DNA of 64,000 nt from Arachnia propionica (GCF_003859805.1 NZ_RQZG01000009.1:61909-125908), one strand, 5' to 3'. Numbered from the stretch's first letter, positions 44,381-54,277 are shown. Made by a program: numbers and translations. Notes: generated from the letters alone by a model not told the origin.

Positions 44381-45168
44381 AGCAGTTCGTCCCACGCGCC
44401 GGGCTTCGCGGCGACGAAGCTGCTGTTCTGGATGCCCTGGATGAGGGATGTGTGAAGACCCCGCCCGGTGGCGAGCTGCCACCTGCCGTCGTATCTCATC
44501 AGCTCCTGGCTGAGAATGTAGTCGCCGTGGTCCGAGGTGAGCAGGATGTAGGCGTCGACGGCGTCCTCCGGATTGTGGGGCGGGTCGGTGAGGGTCTTTC
44601 CCTGCAGCTTCCCGTAGCCCTCGACGAGCTTGATCTCCTTGACCTTGAGGCTGCCGTTGAGGCGTTCCGGATGGAAGAGCTTCTTGATCGCCTCCGCATC
44701 GTCCGACACGGGTCGCTCCAGCACGGTCGGGTCGTCGACGGTGAGGGTCGTCACGCGGGCCATCGTGATGTGGCGGGCCGCTTGGTGGAACTGCTCCGCC
44801 CAGATGCCGCGACCCACCTCGGTGTCCATGGGGACTGGGACGAAGTTGTTGAAGGCCCAGGTGCCGTGCTTGATCATCGACTCGTTCAGGTCGTAGCGCT
44901 TCGCCATCGAGGTGGTGGCGTAGGCACTGACCGCGGTGGCGACGTCGCCCTTGCCGATGGCGGCCACGTAGAACGTGATGGCCTCCTCGGGGGTGGCGAA
45001 GCTGCGCTGCACATCCGTCGGCCTGCCGAGGAACTGGGCGACGTTGACGCCGAGGCTCGCGACGAGGGCCAGGGCGAGCAGCCCGACGGTGAGGACGAGG
45101 CCCCGACGGCGGGGCGGTGTGGCTGGGAACGGTGGGGGCGGGGGAACCGGGGGCAACGGTGCAGTCAT
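44344..45168 (-). CDS. Membrane-anchored extracytoplasmic protein of unknown function
   Basis: A 274-residue protein. A proline-rich cytoplasmic N-terminus (PLPPVPPPPPFPATPPRR) leads to one membrane helix (about 24-46) and an external domain of about 225 residues. SFATPEEAITFYVAAIGKGDVATAVSAY resembles the NTF2-like folds of many actinobacterial surface proteins. The 3' ends of this gene and of the GyrB-like gene overlap by 37 bp, convergently. No enzyme motif is seen. Confidence 0.7.
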   Translation of the reverse strand: MTAPLPPVPPPPPFPATPPRRRGLVLTVGLLALALVASLGVNVAQFLGRPTDVQRSFATPEEAITFYVAAIGKGDVATAVSAYATTSMAKRYDLNESMIKHGTWAFNNFVPVPMDTEVGRGIWAEQFHQAARHITMARVTTLTVDDPTVLERPVSDDAEAIKKLFHPERLNGSLKVKEIKLVEGYGKLQGKTLTDPPHNPEDAVDAYILLTSDHGDYILSQELMRYDGRWQLATGRGLHTSLIQGIQNSSFVAAKPGAWDELLQELDRSEVRYR

Positions 45169-45193
45169 GTTGACACACTACGTGGCGAGCGGA

Positions 45194-46141
45194 TCAGCGT
45201 GTGGCCCGGCCGAGTCGTCGGCTCAGCTTCTCGACGGCCTCGCGGACGGCGTCGTCGCCGAGCAGCGTGAAGTCGTGCCTCATGCGCGCCAGCCAGCACG
45301 CCGCATCCTCCGGGTCGTCGGCCCCGCTGACGAACTCGGTGCCCCCGTCGGGCAGGGGTCGCAGGCGGCCCACCGCCTGCGGGATCTCTTCCGCCACCAC
45401 TTCGTGGGGGGCGTGGATGTGGAGGACCACCCGGTGGCGCCAGGCAGAGGGCGGGACGGGCTCGTCGAGGCCGGCCACCACCTGCTCCAGACCGGGGCGG
45501 GGAGTGAACCGCCAGGTGCGGGCCGTCGCCTGACGCATCCGATCGATGCGGAACGTGCGCCAGTCGTCCCGGTCCAGGTCGAAGGCGACGAGCAGCCATG
45601 ACCTGGCCCGGGCGACCAGCCGGTGCGGCTCCACCGACCGGGTCGTCCCGGTGCCGTGCCGGTCCCGGTAGTCGAAGTGCAGTCGCACCCGGCGACGGAT
45701 CGCATCGGCGCAGGTGAGCAGCAGCCCTGTGTCAGGGCGCTCCCCCGAGACGATCACCGTCGACGACTCCCGCAGCGCCGCCAACCGGTGCCGCAGTGCC
45801 GACGGGATGATCGCATCGATCGTGCTCAGCGCCCGCAGTGCGGCCTCGGCCTCGGGTCCGGTCGTGGCATGGGCGGCGCGGGTCAGTGCGAGGGTGACGG
45901 CGACGGCCTGCTCCTCGTCCAGCAGCAGCGGCGGCACCACCTGGCCGCGGCCCAGCGCGTACCCGCCGCCCGGACCCGGATCGGCCTCGACGACGTAGCC
46001 GAGGTCGCGCAGGCGCTCCACGTCGCGACGAAGGGTCCGGGGTGTCACCCCCAGCCGCTCCGCCAGCTCCGCCCCGGTCCACACCGACCGGCTCTCCAGC
46101 AGACCGAGCAGGCTGAGCACGCGGGAGGTCGGATCCGTCAT
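45194..46141 (-). CDS. WYL-domain transcriptional regulator
   Basis: A 315-residue regulator with an N-terminal HTH_11 (ELAERLGVTPRTLRRDVERLRDLGYVV), a WYL domain (VRLHFDYRDRHGTGTTR, VEPHRLVARARSWLLVAFDLDRDDWRTFRIDRM) and a C-terminal WCX-type domain. Such regulators sense nucleotides or other small ligands. It is divergent from the DUF664 gene across about 127 bp, so control of that gene is likely. The ATG 46141 starts MTDPTSRVL; a longer upstream frame crosses the shared promoter. Confidence 0.9.
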   Translation of the reverse strand: MTDPTSRVLSLLGLLESRSVWTGAELAERLGVTPRTLRRDVERLRDLGYVVEADPGPGGGYALGRGQVVPPLLLDEEQAVAVTLALTRAAHATTGPEAEAALRALSTIDAIIPSALRHRLAALRESSTVIVSGERPDTGLLLTCADAIRRRVRLHFDYRDRHGTGTTRSVEPHRLVARARSWLLVAFDLDRDDWRTFRIDRMRQATARTWRFTPRPGLEQVVAGLDEPVPPSAWRHRVVLHIHAPHEVVAEEIPQAVGRLRPLPDGGTEFVSGADDPEDAACWLARMRHDFTLLGDDAVREAVEKLSRRLGRATR

Positions 46142-46268
46142 GACCCAAGCATGACGCAGGTCGCCACCTCTCGAACCGGTCCTCTCGATCAACGCATTCT
46201 GTTGAGGACAGGATCTGTCCGCATCGGTGCCTACGGTGGGTTCATCCCGAAGAGAAGGAGACAGGATC

Positions 46269-46832
46269 ATGGGATTCCTCACCCCCACCGCCACCGGAGA
46301 ACTGGATCACCTCAAGGTGTTCGTGCTGCAGCAGCTGGCCCAGCTGCGCACCACCGTCGTCGGACTCACCGACGACCAGGCCAGGAGCACCCCCAGCGCC
46401 TCGACGCTCAACCTCACCGCCCTGCTGCTGCACACCGGGCCGGTCGCCGTGTACTGGTCCGCGAGCGCAGCTGCAGGTCCCAACCCACCCCAGCTGCCTG
46501 ACGGCGTGGAGGACAGCCACACCGACGCCCTCGTCGACGACCCGCGCAGCCTCGACGAGGTGCTGGCCTTCTTCGACCGCTGCGTCGCGTGGACGGCGGA
46601 GAACATCGACGCCGTCGCCGACCTCTCAGCCCCGGTCCCGACACCTCCCGCCCCGTGGATCCCGAAGGATCTCACCCACTGGGAGGCGCGCTGGTGCCTG
46701 CTCCACCTCGTCGGGGAGCTCGCCCGCCACGCCGGTCACGCCGACATCATCCGCGAGACCATCGACGGCCTGGGGGCCTTCGAGCTCAACGACCTGGCCG
46801 AGGGTGTGCGGGGTGACGCCGAGCGGCGATGA
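46269..46832 (+). CDS. DUF664/DinB-type (mycothiol-dependent-like) protein
   Basis: A 187-residue four-helix-bundle protein of the DinB/DUF664 superfamily: ELDHLKVFVLQQLAQLRTTV near the start with a metal-ligand His, LTALLLHTGPV in the middle and HLVGELARHAGHADIIRETIDG near the end with two more His. Relatives include mycothiol-dependent maleylpyruvate isomerases, which are actinobacterial; the substrate here is unknown. The ATG 46269 is preceded by AGAAGGAG. It lies opposite the WYL regulator. Confidence 0.85.
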   Translation: MGFLTPTATGELDHLKVFVLQQLAQLRTTVVGLTDDQARSTPSASTLNLTALLLHTGPVAVYWSASAAAGPNPPQLPDGVEDSHTDALVDDPRSLDEVLAFFDRCVAWTAENIDAVADLSAPVPTPPAPWIPKDLTHWEARWCLLHLVGELARHAGHADIIRETIDGLGAFELNDLAEGVRGDAERR

Positions 46833-47685
46833 CCCACCAGGTCAGCCCGACGACGGCCATGGCCAGGCCCACCCACACCAGCAGCATCAACGATGCCGCC
46901 AGCGACGAGGTGAGTTGCCGCGTCGCGACGGTGGCCATCGTCTGGACGAGGGTGGCCTGGCCACGACCCGGCAGGCCCACCTGGTCCAGGAGGTACCGCA
47001 GCAGTGCGCCACCCCCGGCCGCGAACAGCCCGACCAGCAGCAGCACCACTCCCCGGCCCCGGGGCCGGGCGAAGGCGACGGCCAGCAGCAGCACCACCGC
47101 GGCCAGGAGCAGGAAGGCCTGCCACAGCTGCGCCAGCTGCAGCGTCGGCGAGGCGATCTCGGTCACCCGGTCCTCCAACCTGGTCCCGGTCATCACCATC
47201 TGGTCCGGTACCTCGATGTGTTCCGCGGCCAGGGCGACGGCGGGGTCACCGTGGGTCTTCAGCTGATCGAGCACGAGGTGTGCGATCGGTGTCAGGTTGA
47301 GCGTGAGATCAGGGGAGGGATCCCCGCTGCGCCACGCGTCGAGGTCCGCGACGAGCCGTTCGCGTGACTGGCCGAGAATGGTCCGCCAGGCGGTGTCGAA
47401 GCCCTGGTCGGCCAGCACCTCCTCGACCGTGACCTCCACGGCCTCGGTCAGCTGCTGCGTGAGCTGCTCGTAGGGCAGGTCCACCTGCTTCAGGGACTCC
47501 TCCAGGCGCTGGGTCACCTCCTGCGCCACCGCGGTGTGGACGGCAGGGTCCTCGGCGACGGCGAGCGCGACCTGCTCGGTCGGTCTCGGGTCGCGGGCCG
47601 AGTGGTCGATCCACTGCAGCACCACACCGAGCAGACCGGCGAGCAACGCCACGATGCCCAGGAACCCGGCGAAGACATTGCGCAC
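46786..47685 (-). CDS. Multi-pass membrane protein, unknown function
   Basis: A 299-residue protein. One N-terminal helix (VFAGFLGIVALLAGLLGVVLQWI) precedes a soluble helical domain of about 170 residues (EEVLADQGFDTAWRTILGQS), then three helices near the C-terminus (about 192-290). GTG start with CGGAGG upstream. Its 3' end overlaps the DUF664 gene by 47 bp. It resembles membrane proteins annotated only as hypothetical in actinobacteria. Confidence 0.7.
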   Translation of the reverse strand: MRNVFAGFLGIVALLAGLLGVVLQWIDHSARDPRPTEQVALAVAEDPAVHTAVAQEVTQRLEESLKQVDLPYEQLTQQLTEAVEVTVEEVLADQGFDTAWRTILGQSRERLVADLDAWRSGDPSPDLTLNLTPIAHLVLDQLKTHGDPAVALAAEHIEVPDQMVMTGTRLEDRVTEIASPTLQLAQLWQAFLLLAAVVLLLAVAFARPRGRGVVLLLVGLFAAGGGALLRYLLDQVGLPGRGQATLVQTMATVATRQLTSSLAASLMLLVWVGLAMAVVGLTWWVIAARRHPAHPRPGR

Positions 47686-47863
47686 TTGTGCGACCTCCGT
47701 GTGAGTTGGTGCTTCGAGGGTACCGGCTCCCTGCTGGGACGCGCCCGCGCTGATGCCCTGTCGTCCTTCGCCAGGCCCCGGGGCCGGGGAGTCGTGCGGG
47801 GATGGGCGGGCACCGTCACCCTGGCTGCGCCGGGACCGACTCCCATCGGGCCGAGGTCAGTGA

Positions 47864-48700
47864 TCAGCTGGCCCGGTCGCAGGGGTGGTCGTGGCGGGCC
47901 GTCGTGGCCGACTCCGGGGGCTCGAAACTGGCGGCCACGCCGTGGGCGATCAGCTCCTGCCGGAAGGGCTCGACGTCCTCCTCGTGGAGGTTGCGCACCC
48001 CGTCGAAGTCGTAGTCCCAGCCCAGCAGCTCGTACTTGCGCTCCCCGTACTGGTGGAACGGGAGCAGCTGCACCTCGGTGACGCCGTGTCTGAGCAGGTG
48101 GGCCGCGAAGGTGGGGGCGTCCTCGACGGCGTCGTTGACCCCGGGGATGACGGGGATGCGTGCCCACACCGGCACCCCTGCCTGGATGGCCAGTGCCAGG
48201 TTCGACAGCGGCAGGTCGTTGGCCACCCCTGTCCAGCGCTTGTGCCTGTCCTTGTCGAAGTGCTTGACGTCCATGATGACCAGGTTGCAGTGCTGCAGCG
48301 CCTTGGTGAAGATGGCATTCGCGACGTAGCCGGTCGTCTCGATGGCGGTGTGGACGCCCTCGGCCTGCAGCCGCTTCAGCAACGTCGTCGCGAACCGGTG
48401 CTGCACCAGCGGTTCACCCCCGGACAGGGTCACCCCGCCACCGGACTCCTCGTAGAACGGCAGGTCCTGGAGGCAGATCCGCACCACCTCATCGGCCCGG
48501 TACTCGCGGCTGTCCTCGAGGAAGACGTTGGGGTCGTTCGCGTCACGGATCATCAGGGGACGCAGTTTGCGACTGTTCGGGTTGGAGCACCAGGAGCAGG
48601 CCAGCGGGCAGCCCTTGAGGAACACGACGGTGCGGATGCCCGGTCCGTCGTGGATCGAGAACTTCTGGATGTTGAAGACGCGTCCCTCGGTGTCCGACAT
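47864..48700 (-). CDS. Glycyl-radical enzyme activating protein (PflA family)
   Basis: A 278-residue radical-SAM enzyme. The CxxxCxxC motif is GCPLACSWCSNPNS (about residues 30-43), preceded by SIHDGPGIRTVVFLKGCPL, the family signature. GGGVTLSGGEP and PVIPGVNDA are also as expected. It uses SAM to put a glycyl radical on a partner such as pyruvate formate-lyase. It lacks the extra iron-sulfur insert of the larger activases. No glycyl-radical enzyme gene lies in the window, so the partner is elsewhere or absent. It is divergent from the PTS operon. Confidence 0.9.
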   Translation of the reverse strand: MSDTEGRVFNIQKFSIHDGPGIRTVVFLKGCPLACSWCSNPNSRKLRPLMIRDANDPNVFLEDSREYRADEVVRICLQDLPFYEESGGGVTLSGGEPLVQHRFATTLLKRLQAEGVHTAIETTGYVANAIFTKALQHCNLVIMDVKHFDKDRHKRWTGVANDLPLSNLALAIQAGVPVWARIPVIPGVNDAVEDAPTFAAHLLRHGVTEVQLLPFHQYGERKYELLGWDYDFDGVRNLHEEDVEPFRQELIAHGVAASFEPPESATTARHDHPCDRAS

Positions 48701-48731
48701 GGGTGGAACTTTCGTATCCGGGTCAAGCTGC

Positions 48732-48759
48732 TTTCACTTGAAACTCTTTGTTCGAAACA
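48732..48759. promoter_or_regulatory. Paired repeat, possible operator between pflA-type gene and PTS operon
   Basis: TTTCACTTGAAA (48732-48743) is a symmetric 12-mer, followed after three bases by TTTGTTCGAAACA (48747-48759). The two repeats lie in the 172-bp divergent region. DeoR proteins often bind such tandem T/A-flanked repeats, and a DeoR gene lies at 54278. Binding is inference. Confidence 0.35.
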
Positions 48760-48872
48760 CTAACATCTTCCGTCAGAAGCCGACAAGACCTTCGGTCGAG
48801 GACGACCAGGCTTGGCCGACTTCGCGCTGGAGCAGCGCCTGCCCCGTCCACAACCAGCAAGAAGGGTCGACA

Positions 48873-51401
48873 ATGCCGTCCTCTCAACTACGAGCCCCGG
48901 TCTCCGGGGTCATGACACCCCTGGAGGAAGTTCCCGACGAGGTCTTCGCCTCGAAGATGGTGGGGGACGGGGTCTCCATCGACCCCACCGACGAGGTGGT
49001 GCTCGCCCCCTGCGGGGGCACCGTCACCCTGGTCCACCCCGCCCACCACGCACTGACGGTGACCTCCACCGAGGGTGCGGAGATCATCATCCACGTCGGC
49101 CTCGACACGATCGAGCTCAAGGGAGACGGCTTCACCCCCCTGGTCAAGGAGGGGGACCGGGTCGAAACGGGCCAACCCCTGCTCCGCTTCGACCAGGAAC
49201 GGATCATCGCGGGAGCCAGCAGCCTGCTCACCCAGATGGTGATCGCCAACATGGACATCGCCCACAACCTGACGCCTGCCGTCGGGCTGGTGCGGGCCGG
49301 CCAGGACGTCGCCCTGAGCTTCGACCTCACCCGTCCCAGCAGCGATGACTCCCAGGTGCGGCCCGACGACGTGGTGGAGGGCGAACCGGTCGTGGTGCCC
49401 TGCGCCACCGGACTCCACGCCCGACCGGCCGCAGTGCTCGCCGACAAGGCACGATCCTTCAGCAGCCAGGTCCGGCTGCACCGTGGCGACCGCGAGGTCA
49501 ACGCCAAGAGTGTCACCGCCGTGATGACCCTCGACGTCGGCCACGGCGACCGGGTACGGCTGAGCGCCTGGGGCCCCGATGCCGAGGCCGCCGTCGCCAC
49601 CCTGACCGCCGCGATCCGTGACGGCCTGGGCGAGACCGTCGTCGCCACCGGGACCGGGACGGCACCCGAGGCGGTACCCACCCCGGAACCCGACCCGGAG
49701 CCCGACCTGCTGCGCGGCGTCGGGGCCTCCCCCGGCCTCGCTGTCGGGATCGCCGTGCCCCTGACCGCCCCCGACATCCCCGTCACGGATGTCCCCTCCG
49801 GCCCGCCCGAGCAGGAATGGGACGCCTTCCAGGCCGCACTGGAGCGGGCCCGTCGCCAACTGGCCGAGCTGGAGACCGCCACCGCCGCGAAGGTCGGCAT
49901 CTACCAGGCCGACATCTTCGGGGCGCAGCGCCAGATCCTCGACGACCCCGAACTCACCGAACCCGTCGAGGCCGCCGTCAGGTCCGGGGCAGCCGCCGGT
50001 CCGGTCTGGAAGGACACCTACCAGCAGCACGCCGACGCCCTGTCCGCCATGGCCAATCCCCTGCTGGCGGCCCGGGGCTCCGACATCCGCGACGTCGGGC
50101 TGCGGGTCCTGGCGGAACTCACCGGCACCATCCCGGCCCGGGCCGAACTGCCCGCCGGGGCGGTCCTCGTCTCGCGCGACCTGACGGCCTCCGACACCGC
50201 CGTGCTCGACGCGGAACGCGTGGCCGCCATCGTGCTCACCGAGGGTGGGGCCACCTCCCACAGCTCGATCCTCGCGCAGTCGCTCGGCATCCCCGCCGTC
50301 GTCGGCTGCGACCCCCGGGTGCTCGACCTGGCGGAGGGATCGGAACTGGTGGTCGACGGTGACGACGGCACCGTGCGCATCGACGTGCCCGCCGAGGAAC
50401 TGGCCGAGGTCCGCAGTCGCCTTGAGCGCGACGCGGAGCGGCGTCGGCGCAACCTCGCCGCCGCCCACCAACCCGCGGTCACCCGTGACGGCCACCGTGT
50501 CGAGGTGGTGTGCAACATCGGCAGTCTCGACGACGTGCGTCGCGGCATGGCCGAGGGGGCCGAGGGGGTCGGTCTGCTCCGCTCCGAGTTCGTGTTCATG
50601 AATCGTGTCACCGCGCCGACGGAGCAGGAGCAGGCGGAGCTGTACCGGAGCGTCGCCGACCTGGTCGGGGAGGGCAACCGGCTCATCATCCGCACCCTCG
50701 ACGTCGGTGGCGACAAACCCCTGCCGTACCTGCCGATGGCGGCCGAGGACAACCCGTTCCTCGGGCAGCGCGGCATCCGGGTGGGCCTGGAGCACCAGGA
50801 GAAGGTGCTGCGTCCGCAGCTGCGCGCCATCCTGCAGGCCGCGAGGACCTCCCGCGCGGCCATCCACGTGATGTTCCCGATGATCTCCACGCTGGCGGAG
50901 TTCCGTGGCGCCAAGGCCATCCTCGAGGAGGAACGTGTCCGGCTCGACGCCCCGGTGGTGCCCGTCGGCATCATGGTGGAGGTCCCGGCGGTGGCGATGA
51001 TGGCCGAGCAGTTCGCCCGCGAGGTGGACTTCTTCAGCATCGGCACCAACGACCTCACCCAGTACACGATGGCGATGGATCGGGGGCACCCGAAGCTCGC
51101 CCCCCGCGTCGACGCCCTCAACCCGGGCGTGCTGGCGCTGATCCGCAGCACCGTCCAGGGGGCCCATGCCCACGGCACCTGGGTCGGGGTGTGCGGTGCC
51201 CTCGCCTCCGATCCGCGTGCCGCGGCGATCCTGCTCGGGCTCGGCGTCGACGAGCTCAGCGCGGTGATCTCCGCCGTCGCCGACGTCAAGGCGGCCGTCC
51301 GGGACCTCGACCTCTCCCGGGCCACCGAGCTGGCCGAGCGCGCCGTCCGCAGCGAGGACGCCTCGGCCGTGCGTGACCTGCTTCCCCCCATCAACGCCTG
51401 A
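48873..51401 (+). CDS. PTS fusion protein EIIA(Glc)-HPr-EI
   Basis: An 842-residue phosphotransferase with three functions in one chain. EIIA-Glc (about 1-150) has the active His74 in IIHVGLDTIELKGDGF. HPr (about 165-255) has His182 in ATGLHARPAA. EI (about 275-842) has His463 in GGATSHSSILAQSLG, LLRSEFVFMNR and the PEP-binding VGVCGALASDP. It moves phosphate from PEP to the sugar permease, whose own EIIA is missing and is supplied here. The ATG 48873 has GAAGGG upstream. The next gene follows after 21 bp. Confidence 0.93.
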   Translation: MPSSQLRAPVSGVMTPLEEVPDEVFASKMVGDGVSIDPTDEVVLAPCGGTVTLVHPAHHALTVTSTEGAEIIIHVGLDTIELKGDGFTPLVKEGDRVETGQPLLRFDQERIIAGASSLLTQMVIANMDIAHNLTPAVGLVRAGQDVALSFDLTRPSSDDSQVRPDDVVEGEPVVVPCATGLHARPAAVLADKARSFSSQVRLHRGDREVNAKSVTAVMTLDVGHGDRVRLSAWGPDAEAAVATLTAAIRDGLGETVVATGTGTAPEAVPTPEPDPEPDLLRGVGASPGLAVGIAVPLTAPDIPVTDVPSGPPEQEWDAFQAALERARRQLAELETATAAKVGIYQADIFGAQRQILDDPELTEPVEAAVRSGAAAGPVWKDTYQQHADALSAMANPLLAARGSDIRDVGLRVLAELTGTIPARAELPAGAVLVSRDLTASDTAVLDAERVAAIVLTEGGATSHSSILAQSLGIPAVVGCDPRVLDLAEGSELVVDGDDGTVRIDVPAEELAEVRSRLERDAERRRRNLAAAHQPAVTRDGHRVEVVCNIGSLDDVRRGMAEGAEGVGLLRSEFVFMNRVTAPTEQEQAELYRSVADLVGEGNRLIIRTLDVGGDKPLPYLPMAAEDNPFLGQRGIRVGLEHQEKVLRPQLRAILQAARTSRAAIHVMFPMISTLAEFRGAKAILEEERVRLDAPVVPVGIMVEVPAVAMMAEQFAREVDFFSIGTNDLTQYTMAMDRGHPKLAPRVDALNPGVLALIRSTVQGAHAHGTWVGVCGALASDPRAAAILLGLGVDELSAVISAVADVKAAVRDLDLSRATELAERAVRSEDASAVRDLLPPINA

Positions 51402-51422
51402 TCCAGAAAGGTGGCCAGTTCC

Positions 51423-53354
51423 ATGTCAACGACGACGGAGTCGCGGCCCGCCACCGGTGCCGAACCGGAGCCGCGCACGAAGCGATCCAGCAGGGTCTTC
51501 GCATTCCTGCAGCAGTTGGGCAAGTCGCTCATGCTGCCCGTGTCCATCCTGCCCGCCGCCGGCATCCTGCTGGGTGTCGGTGGGGCACTGCTGAGTGGTG
51601 CGACGCAGAACGGCTGGGACCTGCCCGTGCCGCTGCGGGTGTTCCTCGAGGTCCTCAAGGCCTCCGGAGAGCCGATGTTCGCCGCCATGCCGTTGCTGTT
51701 CGCCATCGGTGTGGCGCTCGGCATGACCAAGAACGACGGTGTCTCCGCCCTGGCGGCCACCGTCGGTGTGCTGGTGATGACCACGACGATGGGGGTGGTC
51801 GGCAAGGAGACCGGGCAGATCGTCCCGCTCGACCCGAACGTCCCCGCCGCCGAGCAGACCGCACCGTTCTCCTTCCTCGGCATCGACACCATCTCGACGG
51901 GTGTCTTCGGTGGCATCGTCATGGGTCTGGTCGCCGGTTACCTGTTCAACCGGTTCTACCGGATCCAGCTGCCGACCTATCTCGGTTTCTTCGCCGGCAA
52001 GCGGTTCGTGCCGATCGTCACCTCGTTCGCCGCGGTGTTCGTCGGCATCGCCATGTCCTTCATCTGGCCCCCGATCGGCAACGCGATCCTGGCCTTCGGC
52101 ACCTGGGCCTCCGAGACCGCCACGAGCTTCGCGGTGTTCATCTACGGCAGTGTCGAGCGGGCACTCATCCCGGTGGGGCTCCACCACATCTGGAACGCCC
52201 CGTTCTACTACGAGGTGGGCACCTGCATCGACCCGGTGAGCGGCGCCACCAAGCACGGCTGGACCACCTGCTTCTTCGCCGGGGTCTCCGAGATGGGTCA
52301 CCTGGGTGGTGGCTACCTGTTCAAGATGTTCGGACTCCCCGCGGCGGCGCTCGCGATCTGGCGGACGGCCCGCCCGGAGAACCGGACCGCGATCGGCTCG
52401 ATCATGGTCTCGGCCGCGTTGACGTCGTTCCTCACCGGCATCACCGAGCCGATCGAGTTCGCCTTCCTGTTCGTCGCTCCCCTGCTGTACGTGCTGCACA
52501 TCTTCCTGGCCGGGTCCGCCTTCATGGTGATGGAGATGCTGGGTGGCAGGCTCGGGCACACCTTCTCGCACGGGGCCATCGACTACGTGCTGTTCTACTC
52601 GATGGCGGAACGGCCGTGGCTGGTGCTGATCCTCGGTCCGATCTACGCACTGATCTACTACGCGATCTTCCACTTCGTCATCGTCCGGTTCAAGCTCCGC
52701 ACCCCGGGCCGTGAGGTCGAGGAGCAGGCGGCGGTCGACGAGGGTGGTGCCTCGGGGCTGGTGGATCCGCGTGACGAGTTCGCGTTGAAGCTGGTGCTGG
52801 CCTTCGGTGGCCGTGCCAACATCGAGGCCCTGGATGCCTGCATCACGAGGCTCCGGGTGTCGGTCCACGACAAGGGGTTGGTGGATCAGGCCCGGTTGAA
52901 GGGGCTCGGTGCGACCGGCGTCGTGGTGGTCGGCAACAGCATGCAGGCCATCTTCGGGACCCGCTCGGAGAACCTCAAGACCGACATGGAGGACTACCTG
53001 GCCAACCGGGCCGGTGCCGAGGCGGATCAGGCGTCAGCCCCTGCACCGTCGACCGGGGTGAGCGACGAGGCACCGCGTGCGTTGGTCGTGTTGCCGGAGG
53101 ATGCGCACCGGGCCGACCAGATGGTCGTGGCCATCGGTGGTCCTGACAACGTCGTGAAGCTGGAGTGCGTGGCCCGCACCCGGCTGCGGGTCGCCTTCAG
53201 GGATCGGTCCCTGGTGGACGAGGTCGCCCTGGCCGAGGCCGGGGTCGGTGCGGTGATGTGGCAGGACGATGTCACGGCGATGCTGCTGGTCGGCACCCGG
53301 GCGGAGGCCTGCGCGGAGGTCCTGGCCACCATCGTGCAGCCCGCGACGGTGTGA
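51423..53354 (+). CDS. PTS glucose/GlcNAc-type EIICB permease with a second EIIB-like domain
   Basis: A 643-residue permease. EIIC (about 15-420, eight to ten helices) contains [15 protein letters not shown], the [10 protein letters not shown] loop and [16 protein letters not shown] (about 455-530) has the phosphocysteine Cys473 in [12 protein letters not shown] further domain (about 560-643) repeats EIIB features ([22 protein letters not shown]), but the residue aligned with the active Cys is not cysteine. It lacks EIIA, provided by the upstream fusion. GlcNAc and glucose permeases are hard to tell apart by sequence. ATG 51423 follows AAAGGTGG; GTG 51411 is an alternative. Confidence 0.9.
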   Translation: MSTTTESRPATGAEPEPRTKRSSRVFAFLQQLGKSLMLPVSILPAAGILLGVGGALLSGATQNGWDLPVPLRVFLEVLKASGEPMFAAMPLLFAIGVALGMTKNDGVSALAATVGVLVMTTTMGVVGKETGQIVPLDPNVPAAEQTAPFSFLGIDTISTGVFGGIVMGLVAGYLFNRFYRIQLPTYLGFFAGKRFVPIVTSFAAVFVGIAMSFIWPPIGNAILAFGTWASETATSFAVFIYGSVERALIPVGLHHIWNAPFYYEVGTCIDPVSGATKHGWTTCFFAGVSEMGHLGGGYLFKMFGLPAAALAIWRTARPENRTAIGSIMVSAALTSFLTGITEPIEFAFLFVAPLLYVLHIFLAGSAFMVMEMLGGRLGHTFSHGAIDYVLFYSMAERPWLVLILGPIYALIYYAIFHFVIVRFKLRTPGREVEEQAAVDEGGASGLVDPRDEFALKLVLAFGGRANIEALDACITRLRVSVHDKGLVDQARLKGLGATGVVVVGNSMQAIFGTRSENLKTDMEDYLANRAGAEADQASAPAPSTGVSDEAPRALVVLPEDAHRADQMVVAIGGPDNVVKLECVARTRLRVAFRDRSLVDEVALAEAGVGAVMWQDDVTAMLLVGTRAEACAEVLATIVQPATV

Positions 53355-53360
53355 GTCCGG

Positions 53361-53392
53361 GTCGTGCCCGCCGGGATCACGGCGGGCACGAC
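53361..53392 (+). terminator. Terminator of the PTS operon
   Basis: GTCGTGCCCGCC (53361-53372) pairs perfectly with GGCGGGCACGAC (53381-53392) over an 8-base loop, 7 bp after the EIICB stop. There is no T run, as is common at high GC. Confidence 0.75.
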
Positions 53393-53508
53393 CCTCTCCC
53401 GTCCGGTTCCGGTTCTGACCCTCCTGCCCGGTCCAACGTGCGGCGTGGTGGCCGTCCCCTGGCCACGGTTCCCGGCTTGCCCGTGGGCAGGGTTGCCGGA
53501 ACCCTCTC

Positions 53509-54240
53509 CTACTTCCAGGCGGCGATGAACTCCTGGGTGGGGTTGCCGATTGCCGCGAGCGTGTCCTCGGGAACGGTGCTGGTGCGCAGCACGCCCTCCC
53601 GGACCGCGGTGTAGCAGGCGAGGGGACCCCGTCCCTGGTTGTCCAGGACCTCCTTGCCGCAGACGGTGTCGCCGAAGGTCTCCGGGTTCTCGAGCTGTTC
53701 GATCAGGGAGTCGTAGTCGTCGGGGAAGGGAAGGTAGGTGACGAAGAGGGTGGTGTCGTTGCTGTCCATGTACTGCGTGCTGAGCGCACCCGCGTTCCCG
53801 GCGCTGTCCTCGGTGAGGGTGAAGTCCCCGAAGGACCTCGGGAATTCCGGCAGGTCCGGGATGCTGGGGGTGGGCGTGCTCATCGGGGTGGGGGACGGGT
53901 CCGGCTGCAGGGTGCTGCGGCTGTCGGACGTCGTCTGCTCGGATGGTCGCACGAGCAGGTGGAAGCCACCCGCGCCGACGGCGAGCACCACTCCCACGAT
54001 CAGGGCGATGACCAAGGGGTTCACGCCGTTCCTCGGCGGTTCGGGGAAGCCGTGGGGCGGGCCGTGGAACGGCTGTCCGGGACCTGGGTGGGGTGCGAGG
54101 TACGGGGGCTGGGACCAGGGCTGGTGGATCGGCGGCGGCACGAGGCCCTGCGGCGGTCCGTAGGGCGGTTGCGGACCGGGTCCCATGGGACCCATGGGCC
54201 TGCTCGGCCGGGTGGGGCCCGGCCAGTGGCTGTTGCTCAT
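53509..54240 (-). CDS. Proline-rich single-pass membrane protein
   Basis: A 243-residue protein of unknown function. Residues 1-75 are rich in Pro, Gly and His (PMGPMGPGPQPPYGPPQG), followed by one helix (about 77-98, PLVIALIVGVVLAVGAGGFHLLV), a Ser/Thr/Pro linker and an external domain of about 110 residues with two cysteines (TVCGKEVLDNQGRGPLACY), perhaps disulfide-linked. The layout matches a common actinobacterial envelope-protein type. The gene lies between the PTS operon and the DeoR gene, and shares orientation with the latter. Confidence 0.75.
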   Translation of the reverse strand: MSNSHWPGPTRPSRPMGPMGPGPQPPYGPPQGLVPPPIHQPWSQPPYLAPHPGPGQPFHGPPHGFPEPPRNGVNPLVIALIVGVVLAVGAGGFHLLVRPSEQTTSDSRSTLQPDPSPTPMSTPTPSIPDLPEFPRSFGDFTLTEDSAGNAGALSTQYMDSNDTTLFVTYLPFPDDYDSLIEQLENPETFGDTVCGKEVLDNQGRGPLACYTAVREGVLRTSTVPEDTLAAIGNPTQEFIAAWK

Positions 54241-54277
54241 CGCCTGCTCCTGTTCAGCTCCGGCTCACCATATCCCT

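Noticed and set aside
43256..45178. 640-codon minus-strand frame across the GyrB-like gene
   Set aside because: It is the shadow of two real genes; its product is arginine- and proline-rich without domains, while the GyrB motifs are in the plus frame.
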